DNA of 64,000 nt, from positions 1 to 64,000 of the forward strand of contig CAYFWU010000001.1 of assembly GCA_964347025.1 (NCBI GenBank), written 5' to 3'. Origin of the DNA: CS3-C152 sp964347025. GTDB lineage: Archaea; Aenigmatarchaeota; Aenigmatarchaeia; QMZP01; QMZT01. Shown one piece after another: positions 15,580-24,976 of the stretch. Within the stretch, counting starts at the first letter, position 1. The number at the start of each line of letters is the position of its first letter. The notes below the pieces were generated by a model. That model was not told the DNA's origin. It did no database searches and saw nothing but the letters and a program-made list of their open reading frames with translations. The position numbers and the translations under genes are program-made.

Positions 15580-17922
15580 ATGAAAGTCGAACTTAAGGAA
15601 GTGGTAAAGAAATATTACTGGGTTTTTTTACTGATCTTAATATTCTCAACAGCGTTCTATCTGAGGGGCATACCTGGAACGAAACTTGAATACCCCAGAC
15701 TTCAGGCAATAGATCCCTACTTCATATTCAGGATGGGAGAGGAGATAGTTGAGGGAAGAGGCCTGCCCACCAGCGACCCGTATGCACAGTGGGGAACGAC
15801 GCTCGGAGGAGCGGACAGAACCAGGGAGAGTATTGTGACCTTCTACATCTACCCCCTGCTCTACTTCATGATAAATCCCATTCTTAACGTACCCTTTTAC
15901 TTTGTTGGTGTCTGGGGACCCGCGTTCTTCGGAGCGTTGCAGGTTCTTTTCATGTACTTCCTTGGTAAGGAACTTTTCAACCGCAAGGTCGGTCTGTTGT
16001 CGGCCGCGTTCCTGGCATTCGTTCCTGGTATTCTTTACAGGACTTCTGCAGGTTTCATAGAGAAAGAGCCTGTGGGGGGAATGTTCATGATCCTGTCTTT
16101 CCTGTTCTTTGTCAAGTCCTTCAAGGTAGGGAGTATAGACAGGGAAATTTCATGGAGACACATTCTTTTCCATCCGTTTTCGGTCCTACACAGAACCAGT
16201 TTCAGCGAAGAGAGGATAAGAACTGCCAAAACCGTTCTGTATGGCATTTCAGCGGGAGTCTTCCTTTTCCTTATGTCACTCAGCTGGGGGGGTGTGAAGA
16301 TACCTTTGATCGTCGTCTCACTTTTCGTAATCGTCTCTATCCTGCTCAACAGATATGATTCGAAATTACTGCTTTCGTATACCTCGTTCTTTGTTTCCTT
16401 TTTCATAATCTTTGCGGTAGTGTGGTATTCGGGTCTGGCAGTCCCGGCAGTATACATTCAAGGGGTTGAGATGCTTTCAAATTATGTGGCCTTGGGAATT
16501 ATTTTAATAAGGTTTGGTATTGAAAGGTTCAGAATGGTTGAAGAGAAATACCTTCCTTATGCGCTTCCTGTCCTGTTCGTGGCAGGTTTGTTCGTTTTCG
16601 GGGTTGCGTCTTATGTTGATGTGGAATTAGGGGAATGGACATCCAATCTCATAATCAAAACATCACAACCCATATCGCACGGGGTGATAGCATCAACTGT
16701 CGCCGAATCCCAGACAGCCGGCGGATTCATAAAGGACTCTGCGACAACCTTCGGAACAGGTTATGCCATTGCTGCCCTGAAATGGCCTGGATTTACGATA
16801 TACTTCTCCGTGGTTTATTTTTCATGGATAGGCTTGTTCCTAATGATGTATGAATTCGCCTTCAAAAAGAGGAGAAAGGAATTCTTACTCGCTTCCGTCC
16901 TGTTTATATTATCATTGATCTTGGCCATGGGTGCTGTCCGACTGAACTTCCTGTTCGCCTTCCCTGTGGCAATAATGGCTGCATACTGTCTGGTGAGGGG
17001 AGGTGAGTTTGTGGTAACAAGGACGAGGAATCTGAAAGGAGGGCTTCCTCAGTACGTTAAGATGGGTGTGGGAGCATTCATAGGTTTTGTTGTCATTTCG
17101 AATTTCGCTGCCGGATGGGTGATGGCAAACTCAATAGGAACCTCTCTGGATAATTCATGGTATCAGGCAATAATATGGCTGAGGGATAACACGGCGGAGG
17201 ATGCCATCCTCTTGGAGTGGTGGGACTATGGATGGTGGTTCCATTACGTGGGAAAGAAGGTAACATTGGTGGATGGGGGTTACCATCCGCAGAAGCCTAC
17301 GCAGGACATTGCTCAGTTCTTCACCAATCCGATTTCTGAAAGGTCAATGAACTTCCTCAAGAAGTATGAAGTTGATTATGTTATGGTTTCTCCTGACCTC
17401 ATATCGAAATTCGGAGCCATGTCTAAAATAGCAAACTGGGGAAGAAAGATAGATGTCCTTCCAATCTTCCGTTTGAGTGATCAATACCAGCAGGGAGATA
17501 AGACATTGCTTGAGTTCAGGCTTGGGGATCAGAGCATACTTATCGCCTACTCGACCATCACTTCAGGCAATACAACCGGAATGGGAAACATAACCGCTCT
17601 AATAAAATCTGGCCAAGGTCAAGCATACATAAGGGACATAGGTATAGGAAATCAGGTTATAAGGAGCAATAAAGAAAATGCCTACCCTGGCATGGTTTAC
17701 CTGGGAGGGGATGCCGTGATTTTCATTCCAGAGGCTGTTGAGGAATGTATGTTCGTTAGGCTTTACCTGTTTAACGGAGCGGGACTGGAAAGCTATTTCG
17801 AGAAGGTTTACGATAACCTGGGGATGAAGATATACAAAGTTAAATATGAAAACTTCCCTGACAGCATAACAGGGGAATACGTAGATGCAATAGATCTGGA
17901 AAAGGAAATTGGTTCTTCTTAG
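15580..17922 (+). CDS. aglB: Oligosaccharyltransferase AglB (STT3 family)
   Basis: The 780-residue membrane enzyme transfers a lipid-linked glycan to Asn in N-X-S/T of exported proteins. About 12-13 hydrophobic segments fill residues 12-510. The first external loop carries the DxD-type catalytic acid region (LQAIDPYFIFRMGEEIVEG), where the D-P-Y motif is typical. The signature WWDYG is visible in LLEWWDYGWWFHYVGKK near residue 545. The C-terminal domain of about 230 residues is external. The neighbouring GlcNAc-1-P transferase and the phosphohexomutase at 0.4 kb fit the same pathway. It is convergent with the next gene, 3 bp apart. Confidence 0.92.
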   Translation: MKVELKEVVKKYYWVFLLILIFSTAFYLRGIPGTKLEYPRLQAIDPYFIFRMGEEIVEGRGLPTSDPYAQWGTTLGGADRTRESIVTFYIYPLLYFMINPILNVPFYFVGVWGPAFFGALQVLFMYFLGKELFNRKVGLLSAAFLAFVPGILYRTSAGFIEKEPVGGMFMILSFLFFVKSFKVGSIDREISWRHILFHPFSVLHRTSFSEERIRTAKTVLYGISAGVFLFLMSLSWGGVKIPLIVVSLFVIVSILLNRYDSKLLLSYTSFFVSFFIIFAVVWYSGLAVPAVYIQGVEMLSNYVALGIILIRFGIERFRMVEEKYLPYALPVLFVAGLFVFGVASYVDVELGEWTSNLIIKTSQPISHGVIASTVAESQTAGGFIKDSATTFGTGYAIAALKWPGFTIYFSVVYFSWIGLFLMMYEFAFKKRRKEFLLASVLFILSLILAMGAVRLNFLFAFPVAIMAAYCLVRGGEFVVTRTRNLKGGLPQYVKMGVGAFIGFVVISNFAAGWVMANSIGTSLDNSWYQAIIWLRDNTAEDAILLEWWDYGWWFHYVGKKVTLVDGGYHPQKPTQDIAQFFTNPISERSMNFLKKYEVDYVMVSPDLISKFGAMSKIANWGRKIDVLPIFRLSDQYQQGDKTLLEFRLGDQSILIAYSTITSGNTTGMGNITALIKSGQGQAYIRDIGIGNQVIRSNKENAYPGMVYLGGDAVIFIPEAVEECMFVRLYLFNGAGLESYFEKVYDNLGMKIYKVKYENFPDSITGEYVDAIDLEKEIGSS

Positions 17923-17925
17923 AAA

Positions 17926-18939
17926 TCACACAACAAAAACAAACGCCAGTACACATATAACAATTTCAAAGAGTATCAGCGTTGTCGTTATCTTCCATTC
18001 CTTCATGGGCCTGATCTTCATAACGAGGTGTGTAAGGGAGTAGATTTGATCATAGGGCGCTTTCAGCGTCCCGTCCTTCTGCAAATCCCCAAGACTTCTT
18101 GCCCTAAACTTTGATCGGAGCTTAAGGAAGGCCTCTATTATCCATGGGATAAAAATTATTATTCCAAACCTTTCCATGTTTCCTATTATCACGACAGAGA
18201 TGTATGTCGCCCCCACCAAATATGTCAGGGAATCTCCGGGGAGAAACTTCGAAGGATACCAATTCCATCTGACAAATGCCAGCAGGGAGAAACTTGCCGT
18301 AAAGGCTATCACAGCTGCCTCGATCCTGTTGAAGTAAAGGGCATAACTTCCCAGGGCGAAGAGTGAAACGAAACCTAGGCCTGCCTCCAGACCGTTCATC
18401 CCGGCAAGCATGTTTGTTGCATTGCTCACCACTACAACCGCAATGGGTATAAGTATCAGAGGGTAAACAACGCCAAGATCAATCACCCCTATTAAGGGTA
18501 GAGACATCTGGCTGGTTCCTGCCATTATGGACATCAAAGGAATTGCTGCAGGGAGTGTCAGCAACGGTTTCTGCCACTGTTTCAGGCCAATTCTGTAATC
18601 TCTCAACCCCTTATTCCTTCCCATCCTTGGCCTTATGTTTATGTCATCCAGCAGGCCTATTGTCGTTATTATAAGGATCGAGCAGTAGGAAGCCAGCAGG
18701 TAGGAAAGATCAATGGGCATTTTTATAAGGAATGTGTTTAAGGCTATGAAAAAGAAGCCTCCGAGCAGCAGTCCGCTTATAACCAATAATCCTCCGGAAG
18801 TTGCGAACTTCGGTTTTCCCGGCTTCTGCTGATCTATTCCTATTATCTCCAGTCTCTCCAGAAATTTCTTTGTGTTGGGAGTTAAAAGAAAGACGGTGAG
18901 GAATGATACCATTATTGTCAATGTCAACACGGGTAACAT
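17926..18939 (-). CDS. UDP-GlcNAc:dolichyl-phosphate GlcNAc-1-phosphate transferase-like (MraY/GPT family)
   Basis: This 337-residue polytopic protein has about 10 TM segments. It would start lipid-linked glycan assembly by moving a sugar-1-phosphate onto dolichyl phosphate. Family motifs are visible: PKFATSGGLLVI near residue 42-53, the catalytic TIGLLDDINIRPRMGRNKGL near 93-112, and NATNMLAGMNGLEAGLG near 173-189. The order of motifs resembles eukaryotic Alg7 and archaeal AglH more than bacterial MraY. Its neighbour aglB transfers the finished glycan. The sugar substrate is inferred. Confidence 0.85.
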   Translation of the reverse strand: MLPVLTLTIMVSFLTVFLLTPNTKKFLERLEIIGIDQQKPGKPKFATSGGLLVISGLLLGGFFFIALNTFLIKMPIDLSYLLASYCSILIITTIGLLDDINIRPRMGRNKGLRDYRIGLKQWQKPLLTLPAAIPLMSIMAGTSQMSLPLIGVIDLGVVYPLILIPIAVVVVSNATNMLAGMNGLEAGLGFVSLFALGSYALYFNRIEAAVIAFTASFSLLAFVRWNWYPSKFLPGDSLTYLVGATYISVVIIGNMERFGIIIFIPWIIEAFLKLRSKFRARSLGDLQKDGTLKAPYDQIYSLTHLVMKIRPMKEWKITTTLILFEIVICVLAFVFVV

Positions 18940-18981
18940 GTTATCAACTTGATTTTTAACATAATAAAATAAATTTATTAT
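18940..18981. promoter_or_regulatory. Divergent promoter, GPT / A-type ATP synthase operon
   Basis: A 42-bp, almost purely A/T spacer contains TTTTTAAC and AATAAATTTATTATATG, which can act as overlapping TATA elements. The ATP synthase operon message would therefore be nearly leaderless for its first gene. Confidence 0.45.
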
Positions 18982-19299
18982 ATGGCTGATCTTGATAAAG
19001 TTCTGACCGAAGTGAAAAAGGCAGAGGAGAGAAGTGAGAGAGCGATTAAAAGGGCTGAGAAAGAAGGGGAAGAAAAGATAGAACAGACAGAGAAGGAGAG
19101 AAAGGGTATGCTGAAAAAAGCGGAAAGGCTCGCTGTCTCCGAGGGAGAGCGAATGGTTGAAAAGGTCAGGAAAGAGATAGAATCTGAAAGGAGAAGGGTA
19201 AATAAAGAAATTAAGAAGGAGGTTGGAAATTTAAATAAGGCTTTTAAAAAGAAAAAGGGAGGGGGGATAAAGGCAATGGTAAAAATACTTTCCAAATAG
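18982..19299 (+). CDS. atpH: A-type ATP synthase subunit H (peripheral stalk)
   Basis: The 105-residue protein is one long charged coiled coil (about residues 5-90, rich in Glu, Lys and Arg with heptad-spaced Leu/Ala/Ile). It matches subunit H (AhaH), which pairs with subunit E to form the two peripheral stalks. As the first gene of the operon it sits where H is usual, directly before subunit I. The C-terminal KAFKKKKGGGIKAMVKILSK is basic. Assignment rests on position and coiled-coil character, since H is poorly conserved. Confidence 0.8.
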   Translation: MADLDKVLTEVKKAEERSERAIKRAEKEGEEKIEQTEKERKGMLKKAERLAVSEGERMVEKVRKEIESERRRVNKEIKKEVGNLNKAFKKKKGGGIKAMVKILSK

Positions 19300-19342
19300 A
19301 GAGTAATCAATTAATTTAGGTTTCTTCAACTAAATATATAAT

Positions 19343-21214
19343 ATGTTATTTCCAACTGAGATGGAAAAAATAAATGTTGCGTTTCTTTCTGAGGACAGGG
19401 GAAAAGTTTTGGAGAAGCTTCAGGAACAGGGAACTGTTGAGGTGAAGGAAATCTCAGGCAAACGGGAATTTTTGAAATCTGTAAGCATAGATACAGATTA
19501 TCTTTCTTCGTTGTTTTTGAGGTCTGAAAAAATTTACAGGGATTCCTCAAGCGTGATGAAGAGGCATGGGATGCTCGAAACGTTGCTGGGTGAGAGGTTT
19601 GAGAAGAGCATATCACTTAAAAAAGACGAAATGGAGGATGTTGTAAAAAACGCGGATAAAGTTGTGAACCATGCTGAAAGGAAGATCGAGAAGATAGGTA
19701 AGCAGATAGAGGAAAATAAAAAAAACAGCGAAAGGTTAAAGAGCGATGTGAAGCTTTTGGAAAACCTAAAATGTTTTGATTTTGATCTGAGAATTTTGGA
19801 TTCCCTGAAGAAAACATTCGCCTTGGTTGGAAAACTTAAATCAAATGAAATCCTTGCTCTAAAAAAGGATCTAGCGATCTTCAGGGTTTATATTCATCCG
19901 GGAGAGCTTAAAGATGAAGAAAATGTTCTCGTTGTCTTGGGGCTGAAAACCGAGGAGGAGGACATTCGAAAGTCTCTTCTGAAACATGGTTTCGAATTTT
20001 TCGAACTGGAAGGTTTGAAGGGGAAACCTGGTAAAATAATAAAAGAGGTGAAAGAGGAACTTGAATGGCTGAATAAGAAGGGAGCTTATTTGCTGAAGAA
20101 AAGGGTGGAATTCATCGAGGACTGGTGGAATGAGATTGAGAGAACATATGTGGTTATAAGGGCATATAGAGATAGATTGAAATCATTACAGATGTTTCAG
20201 GAGACAAGGTATGTTTCTGTCCTGGAGGGATGGGTACCAAAAAAATACGAGTGGAAGGTGCAAGAAGCGTTGGATGATGTCACATCCGGAAGGGTATTCT
20301 TAACTTTTGAGGAGGCAGAGGACGCCCCGACCGATCTTGAAAATCCAGGTTTGTCAGAGAAGTTTGAGACCATAACCGGTGGGTTCGGACTGCCCAAGTA
20401 TAAGGATGCCGACCCAACGATATTCATGGCTTTCCTTTTCCCGATATTCTTCGGTTTCATGTTGAGTGACATGTTCTATGGTTTCCTTATACTTCTGCTT
20501 TCGTTTTCAATAAGGGTTTACTTCAGAAACAATTTGTCAAGAATATTTTCCGGTATACTTTTGCTCTGTGGGTTTTCAGCAATATTCTGGGGGTTTCTTT
20601 TCGGGAATTTTTTGGGGAATTTCCTCGGTCTGCAAGGCCTATGGTTTAACCCCACCCAGAATCCAGTAATGTTAATAGTGATTTCATTGGTTTTCGGGCT
20701 TGTTCACGTTAACATGGGGATTGTTCTTTCCATAGTGCAGAAGGTGAGAAGTAAAAAATCGACAATTCAGGAGATATCCTGGTTTTTGGTGGAGGCAGGG
20801 GGATTGTTGATTATATTCAGAATATTTGGTATGGTTGCAGAGGTTTTGTTTTATGTTGGTCTGTTGGTGTTCATTGCAGGAGCGGGGATAAAGGTTCTGA
20901 AGCCAATACAGGCTATAGGAATGATCAGCTTCTTCGGAAATATCCTATCCTACGTTAGGTTGGCAGCGATCTCGCTGGCGACATCTTATATCGCTTTAAC
21001 AGTCAATCACATATCATCCATATTTGTTAATGGTTCGTTCATTATTTCAGGTTTCATATTTACCGTAGGGCATTTATTCAACTGCACGATTTCATCAATC
21101 GGAGCGTTCATAAATTCTCTGAGGCTCCATTATGTTGAGTTTTTCTCCCGGTTTTTTGAGGGAGGAGGCAAAGAATTCAAGCCGTTGAAATACGAAGGTA
21201 TAGAGGTTAAATAA
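19343..21214 (+). CDS. atpI: A-type ATP synthase subunit I (a-subunit)
   Basis: The 623-residue protein has a long soluble N-terminal half with coiled-coil (about 80-130) that binds the peripheral stalks. The C-terminal half has 7-8 TM segments that form the ion half-channels. The conserved FFGFMLSDMFYGFLILL segment and the essential-arginine helix GNILSYVRLAAISLATSYIALTVN are both present, as is the late histidine helix LRLHYVEFFSRFFEGGGKEFKPL. The ring-facing Arg is the one in SYVRLAA. It is slightly shorter than the usual 650 or so residues. Confidence 0.93.
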   Translation: MLFPTEMEKINVAFLSEDRGKVLEKLQEQGTVEVKEISGKREFLKSVSIDTDYLSSLFLRSEKIYRDSSSVMKRHGMLETLLGERFEKSISLKKDEMEDVVKNADKVVNHAERKIEKIGKQIEENKKNSERLKSDVKLLENLKCFDFDLRILDSLKKTFALVGKLKSNEILALKKDLAIFRVYIHPGELKDEENVLVVLGLKTEEEDIRKSLLKHGFEFFELEGLKGKPGKIIKEVKEELEWLNKKGAYLLKKRVEFIEDWWNEIERTYVVIRAYRDRLKSLQMFQETRYVSVLEGWVPKKYEWKVQEALDDVTSGRVFLTFEEAEDAPTDLENPGLSEKFETITGGFGLPKYKDADPTIFMAFLFPIFFGFMLSDMFYGFLILLLSFSIRVYFRNNLSRIFSGILLLCGFSAIFWGFLFGNFLGNFLGLQGLWFNPTQNPVMLIVISLVFGLVHVNMGIVLSIVQKVRSKKSTIQEISWFLVEAGGLLIIFRIFGMVAEVLFYVGLLVFIAGAGIKVLKPIQAIGMISFFGNILSYVRLAAISLATSYIALTVNHISSIFVNGSFIISGFIFTVGHLFNCTISSIGAFINSLRLHYVEFFSRFFEGGGKEFKPLKYEGIEVK

Positions 21215-21235
21215 ATTTGATGAGGTGTTTGATGT

Positions 21236-21472
21236 ATGGCGATTGAAGGTTTGGTTGCAATTGGAGCGGGAATAGCGATAGGTGTTGCTGCATGTGGTTC
21301 TGGTATAGGCCAAGGGAAAGCGGCGGCAGCTGCGATAGGAGCGACGGCAGAGGATACGAAGAACTTTGGAAGGTCTGTCGCACTTGCTGCATTAGTCGAA
21401 ACACAGGCGATATACGGTCTCGTGATAGCGTTATTGCTGATACTTTACGGTGTTGGCGTAATAGCCATATAG
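21236..21472 (+). CDS. atpK: A-type ATP synthase subunit K (c-ring proteolipid)
   Basis: The 78-residue proteolipid has a single hairpin of two TM helices. The ion-binding Glu is Glu55 in ALVETQAIYGL, and helix 1 has the GSGIGQGKAAAA loop. Gln26, Glu55, Thr56 and Tyr60 match positions used for Na+ coordination in characterised Na+-binding rings (the Glu-to-Tyr spacing of 5 is kept), so Na+ coupling is possible. A GAGGTG ribosome-binding site lies 9-14 bp before the ATG. Unlike several archaea it is not a fused double hairpin. Confidence 0.95.
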   Translation: MAIEGLVAIGAGIAIGVAACGSGIGQGKAAAAAIGATAEDTKNFGRSVALAALVETQAIYGLVIALLLILYGVGVIAI

Positions 21473-21489
21473 TTCGTCAAATTGTGAAA

Positions 21490-22062
21490 ATGATACCAAC
21501 AGAAGTCAAAAGAATAATAGAAGTTGTAGAGAAGGATAGGAGTCAAAAGATAGGGGAAATCAGAAAGGCCAATATGCTTGAAGTCAAAAAAATTTTAAAG
21601 GAGGGGGAAGAGGAATGCAAATCCTTGAGAGAGAAGGTCTTGAAAGATTACGAAAGGCGGGCAGAGGTAATGAAGAGAAAGGGTTTTGCAGACATAGAAA
21701 TAAAAAGAAGGGAAACCTTGAAGGACCTAAAATCAGAGATGGCCAAGACATTAAAGGAAGAGGTTGTGAAGGGGATAAGAAAAGACAACTATGAAAAATT
21801 TTTAATAGGATTCTTGGATAGGGGGATCAAGGAAATAGGGAAAGGTGATCTGGAGGTGTTTGTCAGCAAGATCGATGTTGATTGTGTTAAAAATTTTCTG
21901 AGAAGGAAGGGGGTTAAAGGGAATGTTAAGAGCATTAAGACCAGTGGAGGCTGCATGGTCAAATCCGGTAAAATGACAGCAAACTATTTGATAGAATCCC
22001 TTCTGGAAAGAAAGGAAAAAGAAATGGATAAAGTTATTAATGATATGTTTTTTAAGGGCTGA
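21490..22062 (+). CDS. atpE: A-type ATP synthase subunit E (peripheral stalk)
   Basis: From the ATG at 21490 the product is 190 residues: MIPTEVKRIIEVVEKDRSQK, a long N-terminal coiled coil (about 8-100), and a globular C-terminal part (about 110-190) that binds subunit B. A longer frame exists upstream, but it would run through most of subunit K, so I reject it. A GTG at 21484 is an alternative start. No clear ribosome-binding site precedes either. Subunit E pairs with H as the stator. Confidence 0.85.
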   Translation: MIPTEVKRIIEVVEKDRSQKIGEIRKANMLEVKKILKEGEEECKSLREKVLKDYERRAEVMKRKGFADIEIKRRETLKDLKSEMAKTLKEEVVKGIRKDNYEKFLIGFLDRGIKEIGKGDLEVFVSKIDVDCVKNFLRRKGVKGNVKSIKTSGGCMVKSGKMTANYLIESLLERKEKEMDKVINDMFFKG

Positions 22063-22064
22063 TC

Positions 22065-23051
22065 ATGTTTGATTTTTTGAGGCAGGAGTATGCAGCAGCA
22101 AGGTTGCGTGCGATGAAGGGTAGGCTCATTGAAAAGGCAAAATTTTCGAAAATGGCCAATGCGAAATCCGTTTCCGAGATTGCAAATCTTCTAGAGGGTA
22201 CGGACTACGAAGCAATTTTCTATCACGGCCTGGAAAAGGATATACTATGGATAGAGAACGGGCTTGATAAAATTTTTGTGGGACTCCTTGAAAAAATAAA
22301 GAGGTTCTATTACGGAAAGGAAAGAAAGGTTGTTGGTATTTTCCTGAAGGAATGGGAAATAAAAAATTTAAAGCTTTTGATAAAATCGATTCTTGCCGGT
22401 GAGAACTGGGGTGGTTTCCTCGTCCCTATTGAAGGCTTTGATCTCGAGGGTTTATCCAAGAGCAAGGACATTGAAGATCTAACAAACAAGCTAAAAGATA
22501 CGGATTATTACGAACCAATTTATTCGGGTTACAGGAAGATTGATCAGTTTGGAACATCAATAATTGATTTCTACCTGGAGTTGTTATGTGTGAAGATATT
22601 CTTGGGTGTTGTGAAGGAGGCAAAGGAGAAGGAAATACTCCGTTCCTATCTCAAAACAAGGAACGACTTTGTAAACCTTCGAAACATCTCGAGATCGATA
22701 ATCTTCAAAAAGGATCTAAGTGAATTCTTCCTTGAGCCATCAAATGTTCATAAGGAATGGTTCAAACTGGGCTCGATTGAAGCATTATTTGAAAAACTAA
22801 GGTCCATAAAATTTGATGTGAAAGATCTGACAAATTTAGAAGATGACACATTTTTTGAAATAACATTGGGTGAAAATCTGGAAAGGACGATCTCAGAATT
22901 CCTTAAAATGTCGCCCTTCGATACCGGTCTTTTACTTTACTTTCTGATCACTAAAAGAAATGAGATCAACAAGATAAAGATCATAACAAAGTTCGTGAAG
23001 GAGGATCTTGATAGAGGGGATCTGAAAATTTTGTTAGGGCTGAAAGAATGA
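22065..23051 (+). CDS. atpC: A-type ATP synthase subunit C (central stalk socket)
   Basis: This 328-residue all-helical protein of the V-ATPase d/AtpC family sits on the c-ring and couples it to the D-F shaft. The family's recurring pattern of R-x-M/K...LL-x-T-x-Y segments is visible (RLRAMKGRLI, IANLLEGTDYEAIF, LTNKLKDTDYYEPI), with three repeats of roughly 100 residues. It starts 2 bp after subunit E and overlaps subunit F by 4 bp, so translation is probably coupled. Confidence 0.9.
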   Translation: MFDFLRQEYAAARLRAMKGRLIEKAKFSKMANAKSVSEIANLLEGTDYEAIFYHGLEKDILWIENGLDKIFVGLLEKIKRFYYGKERKVVGIFLKEWEIKNLKLLIKSILAGENWGGFLVPIEGFDLEGLSKSKDIEDLTNKLKDTDYYEPIYSGYRKIDQFGTSIIDFYLELLCVKIFLGVVKEAKEKEILRSYLKTRNDFVNLRNISRSIIFKKDLSEFFLEPSNVHKEWFKLGSIEALFEKLRSIKFDVKDLTNLEDDTFFEITLGENLERTISEFLKMSPFDTGLLLYFLITKRNEINKIKIITKFVKEDLDRGDLKILLGLKE

Positions 23052-23317
23052 TTGGAGTACTTGGGGACAGGGAAACCGTGATGGGTTTTCGGATGGCCGG
23101 AGTTAAGGAATGTCTGGAGACCAACGAGAAAAATCTGAGAGAAAATTTGGAAAGAATTAAAGACAAAAAGATAATTATAATCAACGAGAAGCTGTATAAA
23201 TTGATAGAAGAGTCAGGGGAAAACATATTCATTCCCATTCCTGATAAATACGGATCACTAAGAATAGATACTGTACGGGGTCTGATCAAAGAGATAATAG
23301 GCAAGGAGTTTGATTGA
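23048..23317 (+). CDS. atpF: A-type ATP synthase subunit F
   Basis: The 89-residue Rossmann-like protein completes the D-F central rotor. MIGVLGDRETVMGFRMAGV is the characteristic F-subunit opening (IGD-ET--GFRLAG). The middle KKIIIINEKLYKLI is the third strand and helix. The ATG overlaps the subunit C stop, and the stop codon abuts the subunit A start. It lacks some of the usual C-terminal length (about 100 residues) but has the core fold. Confidence 0.92.
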   Translation: MIGVLGDRETVMGFRMAGVKECLETNEKNLRENLERIKDKKIIIINEKLYKLIEESGENIFIPIPDKYGSLRIDTVRGLIKEIIGKEFD

Positions 23318-24976
23318 ATGATGAAGGGGAAGATAGAAAGGATAACAGGACCTGTTGTTATCGCAAAGGGCATGCTGGGATCTCGGATGTGGGACGTGGT
23401 TGAGGTTGGGAAATCAAAGCTTCTCGGAGAGATTATAAAACTTGTTGGTGAAAGGGCGTTCATAGAGGTTTACGAGGACACCAACGGGTTGCAGATAGAC
23501 GAACCTGTTGTTTCACTCGGGAAGCCGTTTACCGTTGAGCTCGGTCCTGGATTAATAAACTCAATATACGATGGCCTGGGTAGACCTCTCGAGAGGATAA
23601 AGAAAGAACTTGGGTCCTTCATAACAAAGGGTATCAGGCTAACCACCTTGGACCGGAAAAAGAAATGGAATTTCATTCCCAAGGTTAAGAAAGGGGATGG
23701 GGTCTCTGGCGGTTCTGTACTGGGAACTGTAAAGGAAGGTTCTTTCATCCACAAAATAATGATTCCGCATGGTATTGAGGGTAAGGTCAAATCAATAAGG
23801 AAAGGTAGTTTTTCGATAAGTGAAAACGTCTGCGAACTGACCAATGGAAAACGGCTGAACCTGCTTCAGGAATGGGAGGTCAGGAGGACGAGACCATATG
23901 CAAGAAAACTTGCATTGTCAGAGCCCCTAATAACAGGTCAAAGGGTTATAGATTCTCTGTTTCCAATCGGAAAGGGTGGGAGCGTATGCGTACCGGGTGG
24001 TTTTGGATCAGGTAAAACCGTATTAGAGAGCACTATCACCAAGAACTGTGATTCTGACGTGAACATTGTATGCAGAACGGGGGAGAGAGGAAACGAAGTG
24101 ACAGATATAATAAATGAACTCAACGAATCGAAAGACAGGAAGGGGAGACCTCTAATGGAAAAATCAATCCTCATTGTAAATACGTCCAACATGCCCGTAG
24201 TTGCCCGGGAAACATCGATTTATACCGCAATAACTATTGGTGAGTACTTCAGGGACCAGGGATACCATTCAGTTGTTCTTATCGACTCTACATCAAGGTG
24301 GGCCGAAGCCCTCAGAGAGGTGTCGGGGAGGCTTGAGGAGCTTCCGGGAGAAGAGGGCTATCCTGTTTATATGGAATCGTATGTGGGTGAATATCATGAG
24401 AGATCGGGAAAAGTTGAAACCCCGAACGGGTCCTTTGGGTCGTTAACACTGGTATCTTCTGTTTCCCCTCCGGGAGCGGATTTTTCTGAGCCCGTTACCC
24501 AGGCAGTTCTAAGGTCTACAAAGGTTTTCTGGGGACTTGACCAAAAACTTGCGTGGAGGAGACATTTTCCTGCATTGAATTGGTTAATTTCATACTCCAG
24601 ACATGACGAGGATATGTTTCCTTGGTTCAGGAAAAAGGTGAGCAAGGACTGGGATGTTGTGACAAAGGAACTGAAGGCGATACTTCAGAAAGAGGCTGAA
24701 CTTGAAAGGGTTGTAAGGGTCGTTGGTATCGGGGTTCTTCCTGAAAAGGAAAAGTTCATCCTGGAGATTGCACGCATCATAAGGGAAGATTTTCTTCAGC
24801 AGGATGCATATCACTTAGAAGATTCGTATACACCTCTCGACAAGCAGTATGCAATCATTAGGGACATTGCAAAGCTATACGAGAAGGGGTTGAAAGAATT
24901 GGAAGCAGGCAAAACCACGGATCAGATTCTGACAAAATCTGTTAAAGAACGAATGGCGAGGATGAAGTATGATTGA
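23318..24976 (+). CDS. atpA: A-type ATP synthase catalytic subunit A
   Basis: The 552-residue catalytic subunit contains the P-loop GGFGSGKT at residues 227-234 (most family members have GPFGSGKT), RTGERGNEVTDII, the Walker B region HSVVLIDSTSRWAEALREVS, and the catalytic Glu in GERGNE. The bulge (non-homologous) domain is present at about 115-200 but a little short, which explains the length below the usual 580 or so. MKGKIERITGPVVIA starts the beta-barrel. It overlaps subunit B by 8 bp. Confidence 0.95.
   Translation: MMKGKIERITGPVVIAKGMLGSRMWDVVEVGKSKLLGEIIKLVGERAFIEVYEDTNGLQIDEPVVSLGKPFTVELGPGLINSIYDGLGRPLERIKKELGSFITKGIRLTTLDRKKKWNFIPKVKKGDGVSGGSVLGTVKEGSFIHKIMIPHGIEGKVKSIRKGSFSISENVCELTNGKRLNLLQEWEVRRTRPYARKLALSEPLITGQRVIDSLFPIGKGGSVCVPGGFGSGKTVLESTITKNCDSDVNIVCRTGERGNEVTDIINELNESKDRKGRPLMEKSILIVNTSNMPVVARETSIYTAITIGEYFRDQGYHSVVLIDSTSRWAEALREVSGRLEELPGEEGYPVYMESYVGEYHERSGKVETPNGSFGSLTLVSSVSPPGADFSEPVTQAVLRSTKVFWGLDQKLAWRRHFPALNWLISYSRHDEDMFPWFRKKVSKDWDVVTKELKAILQKEAELERVVRVVGIGVLPEKEKFILEIARIIREDFLQQDAYHLEDSYTPLDKQYAIIRDIAKLYEKGLKELEAGKTTDQILTKSVKERMARMKYD

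Noticed and set aside
21292..21490. A longer subunit E reading frame starting inside subunit K.
   Set aside because: It runs antiparallel to no known extension and covers a conserved proteolipid gene in another frame; the E family begins at the ATG at 21490.
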